From assembly GCF_022414575.1 (NCBI RefSeq), contig NZ_JADWYQ010000025.1:36995-100994 (forward strand): a stretch of 64,000 bases of DNA, written 5' to 3'. The notes beneath the pieces are model-generated. The model ran no database searches. It saw only the letters and a program-made list of their open reading frames with translations, and had not been told where the DNA came from. This DNA comes from Streptomyces sp. MUM 178J (GTDB lineage: Bacteria; Actinomycetota; Actinomycetes; Streptomycetales; Streptomycetaceae). Positions 42,501-50,800 of the stretch are shown here, one piece after another (within the stretch, counting starts at the first letter, position 1; each line of letters opens with the position of its first letter). Both the position numbers and the translations under genes were made by a program.

Positions 42501-43982
42501 TCAGCGGCGCAGCGCCCTGCGTGCCCGTGCGAGCACCCTGCGGCCGGGAGCCCGCCGGCGGCGCCCCTGCACCCGGGGGTCGTCCGTCACGTCGTACCGC
42601 TTCACATACGCCCCCAGGAACGCCTGGAGCGTGGCCACCGCCGGGATCGCGATCAGCGCGCCCACCGCACCCAGCAGCGCCGTGCCCGCGACGACCGAGC
42701 CGAAGGCGACCGCCGGGTGGATGTCCACCGTCTTGGCGGTGAGCTTGGGCTGCAGCACATAGTTCTCGAACTGCTGGTAGACCACGACGAAGCCGAGCAC
42801 CCACAGCGAGTACCAGGGGTTGACCGGGAAGGCGATCAGCATCGGCAGCGCGCCCGCCAGATAGGTGCCGATGGTCGGGATGAACTGCGAGACCAGCCCG
42901 ACCCAGACCGCGAGCGCCGGCGCGTACGGCACCTCGAGGATCTCCAGCAGGATGTAGTGCGCGCCTCCGGAGATCAGGGCCATCAGCCCGCGGGAGTACA
43001 GATAGCCGCCCGTCTTGTCGACGGCGATCTCCCAGGCGCGCAGTACCTCGGCCTGCCTGGTCGGCGGCAGCACGGAGCACAGCGCACGCCGCAGCCGGGG
43101 CCCGTCGGCCGCGAAGTAGAACGAGAACAGGAAGATCGTCAGCAGTTTGAACAGCCCGCCGAGCACGGTGGTCGAGACGTCGAGCACTCCGCTGGCGCTG
43201 TCCTCGACGTACTTGCGCAGCCAGTCGGAGCGCAACAGGCTGTCCTGCACCTCCACCCGGGAGAGCTCGGTGTGGAAGGTCTGGTTGATCCAGTTGATCA
43301 CGTCGTCGAGATAGCGGGGGAAGCGCTCCACCATCTCGACGATCTGCCCGGCCAGCATCGAGCCGAGCAGCACCACGAAGCCGATCCCTGCGACGAGCAC
43401 CCCCAGGAACACCAGGAAGGTGGCGAGTCCGCGCCGCATGCCCCGCTCCGCCATCCGCCCGACCGCCGGCTCTACGGCCAGCGCCAGGAAGAAGGCGATG
43501 AGGATGTTGATGAGCAGCCCGATGAGCTGGTGGAAGGCCCAGCTGCCGAGCTGGAAGCAGGCGTAGAGGGCGAGTGCGAGGATCATCGCGCGCGGCAGCC
43601 AGCGGGGCATCCGGACCGGGCCGGCCGCCCCGGTGGCGGTCCCGGGCGGAGGCGGAGGCGGCGGCGTCGGCGCATGCCCCTGGGCAGGCACCGAGGCGCG
43701 CACTCCCGCGGACGCGGCGCCGCCCGGCGCGCCAGGTGCGGTCGGCGCTCCCGGTACCGCCCCGCCCGCTCCGGCGGGCCGCCCTGCGCCGGCCGCAGCG
43801 GTCCCGGCAGGCCCCCCGCTCCCTGCCGTCCCGTCGGGCCCACAGGCCACAGCGTTGTTGTCGGGTGCGGTGGCTTCGGCGGTTTCGGCGGTCGGGCCGG
43901 GTGAGGCGTCGGCGCTCACCCGGCTCCCCCGCCGGGCGTCGTCGGCGGGGTCGTTCTGTGCGGTTTCGTCGGTCGCGGCCAC
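42501..43982 (-). CDS. AI-2E-family (PerM-like) membrane transporter
   Basis: 493-residue multi-pass protein. A ~120-residue cytoplasmic N-terminus of Ala/Gly/Pro low complexity, including an eight-proline run, precedes the conserved region. Hydrophobic helices begin at MILALALYACFQLGSWAF. The characteristic central soluble segment (QIVEMVERFPRYLDDVINWI) and the late VSQFIPTIGTYLAGALPMLI and GTALLGAVGALIAIPAVATL motifs define the family. The substrate is unknown; family names (autoinducer-2 export, permease) are not predictive. Upstream of recA on the same strand. Confidence 0.9.
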   Translation of the reverse strand: MAATDETAQNDPADDARRGSRVSADASPGPTAETAEATAPDNNAVACGPDGTAGSGGPAGTAAAGAGRPAGAGGAVPGAPTAPGAPGGAASAGVRASVPAQGHAPTPPPPPPPGTATGAAGPVRMPRWLPRAMILALALYACFQLGSWAFHQLIGLLINILIAFFLALAVEPAVGRMAERGMRRGLATFLVFLGVLVAGIGFVVLLGSMLAGQIVEMVERFPRYLDDVINWINQTFHTELSRVEVQDSLLRSDWLRKYVEDSASGVLDVSTTVLGGLFKLLTIFLFSFYFAADGPRLRRALCSVLPPTRQAEVLRAWEIAVDKTGGYLYSRGLMALISGGAHYILLEILEVPYAPALAVWVGLVSQFIPTIGTYLAGALPMLIAFPVNPWYSLWVLGFVVVYQQFENYVLQPKLTAKTVDIHPAVAFGSVVAGTALLGAVGALIAIPAVATLQAFLGAYVKRYDVTDDPRVQGRRRRAPGRRVLARARRALRR

Positions 43983-44040
43983 CCGGCAAGTGTCGCCTAC
44001 CGTCCGGGCGATCCCTCGCCCAAACCGTGTCGCATGCGTC

Positions 44041-44235
44041 TCACCGCTTGTCCGCGGGGACGCCGACGGCGGCGCAGACGCCGCGCCAGACGTCCTTCGC
44101 CTCCCACCCGGCGGCCAGCGCCTCGTTCACCGTGCGACCGCCGAGCTCGGACATCACATGGTCGCGCGCGAACGAGTCGGCATATGCCGCGCCGAATTGC
44201 TCGGCCATCCTCTCCCAGAAAGTCGTCAACCGCAT
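44041..44235 (-). CDS. DUF3046 protein
   Basis: Small conserved actinobacterial protein, 64 residues (MRLTTFWERMAEQFGAAYAD...), with the family's SELGGRTVNEALAAGWEAKDVWRGVC core. Commonly found just upstream of recA/recX in actinobacteria. Function unknown. The ATG at 44233-44235 is unambiguous. Confidence 0.92.
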   Translation of the reverse strand: MRLTTFWERMAEQFGAAYADSFARDHVMSELGGRTVNEALAAGWEAKDVWRGVCAAVGVPADKR

Positions 44236-44314
44236 GACGCCAGTATCCCGCCCCTGAGAGTGCAGCCGCGTCCGTCCGCCTTGTCCGGCGCTCTTTTCGC
44301 CCTACGGTCGGAGC

Positions 44315-45250
44315 ATGGCCGGAACCGGAGCACACCCCGCGACCCCACCCGCGTCCCCCCTCGCCCGTGCCGAGCGTTTCATCTGGCTCACGGCCCGGGT
44401 GCTGGAGCAGCGGAGGTTCGCATACCACTTCCTGGGCGGCGGCTCGGAAGCCGTGGAGACCGCCCTGTCCGCCTACCTCAACGACGACGGCGGCTACGGC
44501 CACGCTCTCGAACCGGATCTGCGCGGCCCGGTGAGCCAGCCGCTGCACACCGCGCACGCACTGCGCATCCTGGATTCCATCGGCCGCTGCGGCGGCCTGC
44601 GCGCGGAGCGCATCTGCCGCTATCTCACAAGTGTGTCCACACCCGAGGGCGCGCTGCCCGCAGTCCACCCCTCCCAGTGCAGGTATCCGTCCGCGCCCTT
44701 CATCCCCGTCGTCGACCACCCGCCGAGCGAGCTGCTCGCCACCGGCCCGGTCGTGGGCCTGCTGCACCGCAACCAGGTGTGGCACGCGTGGCTGTTCCGC
44801 GCGACGGACTTCTGCTGGGCCGCGGTCGACGCGCTGGACAAGTCCCATCCATACGAGATCCAGGCCGCGGTCGCCTTCCTGGACGGCGCTCCGGACCGGT
44901 CGCGGGCCGAGGCCGCGGCGGACCGGCTCGGACGGCTGGCGCGTGAGCAGCGGCTGGTGGCGCTGGACCCGAAGCGGCTGGACGAATACCCGGTGGCGCC
45001 CGGTTACGCGCCGGGCGAGCACCACTTCGCATACGACTACGCCAGGACGCCGGAGTCGCTGGCCCGCCGCTGGTTTACGGACAAGGAGATGGCGGACGCG
45101 CTGGACCATCTGGCGGGGCGGCAGCGGGACGACGGCGGCTGGCCGATCACCTGGCGGGAATGGGCGCCCAGCACGTCCCTGGAGTCCCGCCCGATCGTGA
45201 CGATCGAGGCGCTGCGGAGCCTGCGGGCGCACGGCCGCGCCATCGGCTGA
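44315..45250 (+). CDS. Alpha-toroid (prenyltransferase/squalene-oxidase-repeat-like) protein
   Basis: 311-residue soluble protein with repeated helix-hairpin segments of the alpha/alpha-toroid type: ALSAYLNDDGGYGHALEPDLRG near residue 50-70 and DALDHLAGRQRDDGGWPITW near the end carry the D-D-G-G-[YW] repeat signature. It lacks the DxDD catalytic motif of cyclases, so it is probably not a terpene cyclase. Standalone, divergent from the DUF3046 gene. A homologue is usually kept at this position in Streptomyces. Confidence 0.75.
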   Translation: MAGTGAHPATPPASPLARAERFIWLTARVLEQRRFAYHFLGGGSEAVETALSAYLNDDGGYGHALEPDLRGPVSQPLHTAHALRILDSIGRCGGLRAERICRYLTSVSTPEGALPAVHPSQCRYPSAPFIPVVDHPPSELLATGPVVGLLHRNQVWHAWLFRATDFCWAAVDALDKSHPYEIQAAVAFLDGAPDRSRAEAAADRLGRLAREQRLVALDPKRLDEYPVAPGYAPGEHHFAYDYARTPESLARRWFTDKEMADALDHLAGRQRDDGGWPITWREWAPSTSLESRPIVTIEALRSLRAHGRAIG

Positions 45251-45320
45251 CCCGTCGCTCGGGGCCGCTCCGGACCGCTCGGGATCGCTCGGGATCGCTC
45301 GGGATCGCTCGGGATCGCTC
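45251..45320. repeat. Seven 10-bp tandem repeats
   Basis: Four exact copies of gggatcgctc (45281-45320) are preceded by three diverged copies (cccgtcgctc, ggggccgctc, cggaccgctc). The array starts immediately after the alpha-toroid gene's stop codon. The period matches one helical turn. Confidence 0.9.
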
Positions 45321-45670
45321 GGGCCTGTGCCGCACACGCGGGAGAGCTGCCAGGTCGCCCCGCACGCGGTCGGCTCGCCCTCCGCCGGATGCGCCACGGC
45401 GCCGCATGCCGCCGGACGACCGCCGCCACGCCATGTGCACCGCATCGCACCCGCCGCACTTGTGCGGACGGCAATCCGCCGACCGCGACGGATGCCGTAC
45501 GCATCTCCGTCGGCGCGTGCGCGTGACATGGCCACGTCGCTTAGCTGGGAGCGTTACCCGCCCTGCGGGCGCGGTCCGCAGCCGCGCCCGGGGCCACAGC
45601 GATACGGCCGCCCCGAACAGGTGCGGTCCGTGCGAGCGAGCCCCCGGTGCGCCGGGGGACGCGATATGCC
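45251..45670. other. Long intergenic region with decamer repeats
   Basis: 420 bp without a supported gene between convergent genes. It begins with the decamer array (45251-45320). At 45486-45512 an imperfect inverted repeat (cgacggatgc / gcatctccgtcg) could be the azlD-side terminator. Otherwise GC-rich sequence with no clear content. Confidence 0.55.
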
Positions 45671-45979
45671 TCAGCCGCCGAGGGCCCGCACCCCGGCGGT
45701 CACCGCCACCGCCGCGCCGACCACCACCAGGAAGGGGGCACGCACGGCGAGGGCCAGGCCTGCGGCCCCGACGCCCGCGGCCCTGGCGTCCAGGACGAGC
45801 GCGCCGCCGGCACTGAACGTCTGCTGCGCGGTGAGCGCGGCCAGCAGCGCCACGGGCAGCAGCGCGGCGAGCCGCTGCACCACGGGACGCTCCAGGGCGT
45901 GGGCCGGTACGAGGAGCCCGGCGAGCTTGACGAGGTAGCAGCCGACGGCCGTGGCCCCGATCGCGATCCAGACGCTCAC
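45671..45979 (-). CDS. azlD: AzlD-family branched-chain amino acid exporter small subunit
   Basis: 102-residue membrane protein with four hydrophobic segments, matching AzlD: start MSVWIAIGATAVGCYLVKLAG, then ALLPVALLAALTAQQTF, and RAPFLVVVGAAVAVTAGVRALG at the end. It partners AzlC in branched-chain amino acid efflux. The ATG overlaps the azlC stop (ATGA), so the subunits are coupled. Confidence 0.9.
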   Translation of the reverse strand: MSVWIAIGATAVGCYLVKLAGLLVPAHALERPVVQRLAALLPVALLAALTAQQTFSAGGALVLDARAAGVGAAGLALAVRAPFLVVVGAAVAVTAGVRALGG

Positions 45980-46737
45980 CGGCCCTCACCGCCCGCCGGG
46001 ACGCGCCCCTTGAGCCAGAGCACGACGGGCGCCGCCAGCGCCGCGGCGAGCACCGGAACGCCCGCGGGCAGCACGGGCAGCAGGCCGAGCCCCAGGACGA
46101 CGGCGAGTGCGGCGACGGCCCGCTCGGCGGCCGTGCGCAGCATGGGTGCGAGGAGCGCGAGGAAGACGGCGGGGCCCGCGGCGTCCAGCCCCCAGGCGTC
46201 GGTGTCGCCGATCGCCTCGGCGCCGAGCGCCCCGAGGAGGGTGGTCAGATTCCACAGCACGTACAGCGTCAGACCGGTCACGGTGAAGCCGAGCCGGGCC
46301 GCACGCCGCGTGGGCTGGGCCAGGGAGACCGCGGCCGTCTCGTCGATCACCCAGTGCGCGGCGAGCGGGCGGACAAAGGGCGGCAGGGCGAGCAGTTGGG
46401 ACAGCCGCAGCCCGTAGAAGGTGTTCCGTACGCCCAGGAAGAAGGCCCCGGCCGCGGCGGTGAGCGGGTTGCCGCCTGCCGCGATCGCGCCGACCAGCGC
46501 GAACTGCGAGGCCCCGGTGAACACCAGCAGGCTGAGCGCACAGGTCTGGAGCGGGGTCAGGCCCGCTCCGGCCGAGGTCACCCCGAAGGCGAAGCCGGAG
46601 AGGCCGACGGCCACCCCGACGCCCAGTGCGTCCCGGACGACGGCGCCGTCCGGCTTTGCGGCGGTCGTGTCCCGGCAGGCTTCCCGGCTGCCCGGGACGT
46701 TGGATATCTGTTCCGCGGAGACTGTCTGTTCTGGCAC
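45976..46737 (-). CDS. azlC: AzlC-family branched-chain amino acid exporter large subunit
   Basis: 253-residue multi-pass protein with the AzlC core: GVAVGLSGFAFGVTSAGAGL, FTGASQFALVGAIAAGGNP, FFLGVRNTFYGLRLSQLL and HWVIDETAAVSLAQP. The GTG at 46735-46737 was chosen; it lies 10 nt after the stop of the araC-type gene, and the longer frame would overlap that gene. Operon order is araC-type regulator, azlC, azlD. Confidence 0.9.
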   Translation of the reverse strand: MPEQTVSAEQISNVPGSREACRDTTAAKPDGAVVRDALGVGVAVGLSGFAFGVTSAGAGLTPLQTCALSLLVFTGASQFALVGAIAAGGNPLTAAAGAFFLGVRNTFYGLRLSQLLALPPFVRPLAAHWVIDETAAVSLAQPTRRAARLGFTVTGLTLYVLWNLTTLLGALGAEAIGDTDAWGLDAAGPAVFLALLAPMLRTAAERAVAALAVVLGLGLLPVLPAGVPVLAAALAAPVVLWLKGRVPAGGEGR

Positions 46738-46747
46738 GCGTCGGACG

Positions 46748-47659
46748 TTACGCGGGGTCGTCGCCTGCGGTCTTGTACGTTCTTGCACCCTCCGCGCCAC
46801 GGCCGCCGCGTCGGTCGGCACGCCGGTCGGCGCGCTCCTTGCGGTACGCCCCCGGGGTGACGCCGACGATCCGGGTGAAGTGCCGGTTCAGATGCGGCTG
46901 GTCGGTGAAGCCGACCGCGACGGCGGCGTCGGCCGGTGCGGACCCGGCGTCCAGCAGCTGCCGTGCGCGGCGCACGCGCGCGTTGGTGAGCCAGGTGTGC
47001 GGCGGCATGCCGTAAGCCGCCTTGAACCCCCGCAGCAGAGCGAACGGGCTGGTTCCCAGTTCCTGTGCGAGACGCTCCAGAGAGGGCGGCTCCGCCATCC
47101 GCTCCTGGAGGAGCCGGCGGGCGAGCGCCGCGTCGCGGGCGCCTGCGGCGTGCGGGGCCGGCGTCGCGGGCGCCGTGGCGCCGTAACGCCTGAGCAGCCG
47201 GGCGACGGCGATGCGCAGCAGACTGTCGGCGGCGAGCGCGTTGCCCTGCTCGGCGGCCTGGTGCACACCGCGTATCAACTCCGCCGTGTGCGTGTCCTCG
47301 ACGATGGTCTCGGCGAAGGCGGGCGTGCCGCGCAGCGCGGTGACGTCCCCGGCGATGTCGGCGACGAGGTCGACGGACGGGTAGAGCGTGCTGTACGTCC
47401 AGCCCTCGGGCGTCCCCGCCCAGGCGGCGTGCGGCACCTCCGGGTTGATCATGACGACGGTGCCGGGGCGCGCCTGGATCACGCCGTCGGGCGTGCTCAC
47501 GTCCTCGACGCCGCCGCTGACCGCGCCGAGGGTGAAGCACTCGTGGCTGTGGCGGGGGAAGGAGTGCCGGACATAGCGGGCGCGCAGCAGATCGAGGCCC
47601 GGCAGCTCCTCGTACTGCCAGTGCCTGGCCCACTCGCCCCGCGTCTGCCGCCGCTCCAT
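46748..47659 (-). CDS. AraC-family transcriptional regulator
   Basis: 303-residue activator/repressor with an N-terminal AraC-type cupin (SFPRHSHECFTLGAVSGG, RPGTVVMINPEVPHA) and a C-terminal double HTH (SLERLAQELGTSPFALLRGFKAAYG... and PADAAVAVGFTDQPHLNRHF). The ATG at 47657-47659 gives the normal cupin start; the open frame above it is shadow of the Lhr-type gene. Directly upstream of azlCD, so likely their amino-acid-responsive regulator. The tail after the HTH is Arg-rich. Confidence 0.9.
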   Translation of the reverse strand: MERRQTRGEWARHWQYEELPGLDLLRARYVRHSFPRHSHECFTLGAVSGGVEDVSTPDGVIQARPGTVVMINPEVPHAAWAGTPEGWTYSTLYPSVDLVADIAGDVTALRGTPAFAETIVEDTHTAELIRGVHQAAEQGNALAADSLLRIAVARLLRRYGATAPATPAPHAAGARDAALARRLLQERMAEPPSLERLAQELGTSPFALLRGFKAAYGMPPHTWLTNARVRRARQLLDAGSAPADAAVAVGFTDQPHLNRHFTRIVGVTPGAYRKERADRRADRRGGRGAEGARTYKTAGDDPA

Positions 47660-47834
47660 GCGGACATTGTGCGCCGCTGCCGTGGCCCCCGGCCTGTGTG
47701 TCCATGGAGCGGACGGCCCCCGGGCGGCCCCGCAGGGACTGCGGAGGGACTGCGGGCGGACCGGCGGGGAGGCAGGCGGCGGCCGGGCGGCCGTGCACCG
47801 CCGGCGGGGCCGATTGTCAGTGGCGGGGTGCACG

Positions 47835-50800
47835 ATGGGGGACATGGCCAGGACTGCGCTCGACGCCTTCTCTCCCGCGACCCGGAGCTGGTTCACGGGG
47901 GCCTTCAGCGCGCCCACGGCGGCCCAGGAGGGCGCCTGGCAGGCCATCGAGGCAGGGTCGGACGTTCTCGTCGTCGCCCCGACCGGGTCCGGCAAGACCC
48001 TGGCGGCGTTCCTCGCGGCCCTCGACCGGCTGGCGTCCACGCCGCCGCCCGCCGAGGCGAAGAAGCGCTGCCGGGTGCTCTATGTGTCTCCGCTGAAGGC
48101 GCTCGCGGTGGACGTCGAGCGCAATCTCCGCAGTCCGCTCACCGGCATCCGGCAGGAGTCGGTGCGGCTGGGCCTGCCGGAGCCCGATGTGCGGGTCGGC
48201 ATCCGCTCCGGCGACACCCCGGCGGCAGAGCGGCGCGCCCTCGCCACCCGCCCGCCGGACATTCTGATCACCACGCCGGAGTCGCTGTTCCTGATGCTCA
48301 CCTCCGCCACGCGCGAGGCGCTGACCGGCGTCGAGACGGTGATCCTCGACGAGGTCCACGCGGTCGCGGGGACCAAGCGCGGCGCTCATCTGGCGCTGTC
48401 GCTGGAGCGCCTCGACGAGCTGCTGCCGCGCCCGGCCCGGCGGATCGGCCTGTCGGCGACGGTGCGGCCGGTGGACGAGGTGGCCCGATATCTGTCCCCG
48501 CAGCGCCGGGTGGAGATCGTCCAGCCTCCCTCCGGCAAGGAGTTCGACCTGTCCGTGGTCGTCCCGGTCGAGGACCTGGGCGAGCTGGGCGGCTCGCCCG
48601 CGGCAGACGCCGACGGCATGGCGGGCGGCGAGCGGCCCTCGATCTGGCCGCATGTCGAGGAGAAGATCGCCGATCTGGTCCAGGCGCACCGCTCGACGAT
48701 CGTGTTCGCCAACTCCCGGCGGCTCGCCGAGCGGCTGTGCAACCGGCTGAACGAGATCGCGTACGAGCGCGCCGTGGGCGAGGCCCTCCCCGAGGGGGCG
48801 CCCCCGGCAGAGATCATGGCGCAGTCCGGCGCGTCGCACGGCGCGCCCGCGCTCCTCGCCCGTGCGCACCACGGCTCCGTTTCCAAGGAGCAGCGGGCGC
48901 AGGTCGAGGAGGACCTCAAGGCGGGGAGGCTGCCCGCCGTGGTCGCCACCTCCAGCCTGGAGCTGGGCATCGACATGGGCGCGGTTGACCTGGTGGTGCA
49001 GGTCGAGTCGCCGCCGTCCGTCGCCTCGGGGCTACAGCGGGTGGGCCGCGCCGGCCACCAGGTGGGAGCGGTCTCCAGAGGCGTCGTCTTCCCCAAGTAC
49101 CGCGGTGATCTGGTGCAGGCGGCCGTCGTCACCGAGCGGATGCGCGGCGGGGCGATCGAGGCGCTGCGCGTCCCGGCCAACCCCCTGGACGTGCTGGCCC
49201 AGCAGTTGGTGGCGATGGTCGCGCTCGACACCTGGCAGTTCGACGATCTGCTGGCCCTGGTGCGGCGGGCCGCCCCGTTCGCCTCGCTGCCCGAGTCGGC
49301 GTTCACGGCCGTGCTCGACATGCTCGCCGGCCGCTATCCGTCCGACGCGTTCGCAGAGCTGCGTCCGCGCGTGGTGTGGGACCGGGTGGCGGGCACGGTC
49401 ACCGGCCGGCCAGGCGCGCAGCGCCTGGCGGTCACCTCCGGCGGGACGATCCCGGACCGCGGCCTGTTCGGGGTGTTCCTCGCCGGGTCCGACCCCAAGA
49501 AGGGCGGCGGCCGGGTCGGGGAGCTCGACGAGGAGATGGTGTACGAGTCCCGGGTGGGCGATGTGTTCACCCTGGGCACCACGTCGTGGCGCATCGAGGA
49601 CATCACCCGCGACCGGGTGCTCGTCTCGCCCGCCCCCGGGGTTCCCGGGCGGCTGCCCTTCTGGAAGGGCGACCAGCTGGGCCGGCCGCTGGAGCTGGGC
49701 CGCGCCGTGGGCGCGTTCCTGCGGGAGATCGGCGGACTGCCGGCGGAGGACGCCCGGCTGCGGCTGCTGGCCGCCGGTCTGGACGCCTGGGCGGCGGACA
49801 ACGTGCTGGCCTATCTGGAGGAGCAGCGCCGGGCCTGCGGCCATGTCCCGGACGACCGGACGATCCTGGTCGAGCGGTTCCGGGACGAGCTCGGCGACTG
49901 GCGCGTGGTGATCCACTCCCCCTTCGGCGCACAGGTGCACGCGCCGTGGGCGCTGGCGCTGGGCGCCAGGCTCGCCGAGCGGTTCGGCATGGACGCCCAG
50001 GTGATGCACGCGGACGACGGCATCGTGCTGCGACTGCCCGACGCCGACCTGATGGGCCTGGACCTCCTCGACCTGGACCCGGCCGGCCCCGCTCACCAGG
50101 ACACGGTGTACGACAGCGAACAGGCCCCGGTCGGCGCGGGGGACGCGGTCTTCGACAAGGGCGAGATCAGCCAGCTGGTCACCGATCAGGTCGGGTCCTC
50201 GGCGCTGTTCGCGGCACGCTTCCGGGAGTGCGCGGCGCGTGCGCTGCTGCTGCCCCGCCGCAGTCCGGGCAAGCGCACCCCGCTGTGGCAGCAGCGCCAG
50301 CGGGCGGCGCAACTGCTGCAGGTGGCCAGCGAGTTCGGTTCGTTCCCCATCGTCCTAGAGGCCGTCCGCGAGTGCCTGCAGGACGTCTTCGACGTCCCCG
50401 GGCTGACGGAGCTGATGGGCGACATCGAGTCCCGCCGGGTCCGACTGGTCGAGGTCACCACGCCTGAGCCCTCGCCGTTCGCGCGGTCGCTGCTGTTCGG
50501 CTATGTCGCCCAGTTCCTGTACGAGGGCGACTCACCGCTCGCCGAACGGCGTGCCGCCGCCCTCTCGCTCGACTCACGGCTGCTGGCCGAGCTGCTGGGC
50601 CAGGCGGAACTGCGCGAGCTGCTCGACGCGGACGTGCTGACCGAGCTGGAGAGCGAGCTCCAGTGGCTCACCGAGGACCGCCGGCTCAAGGACGTGGAGG
50701 GCGTCGCGGACCTGCTGCGGCTGCTCGGTCCGCTGACCGCCGGCGAGCTGGCCGAGCGCGGAGCCGACCCCGCCTGGGCGCAGGAGCTGGCGGCGGCCCG

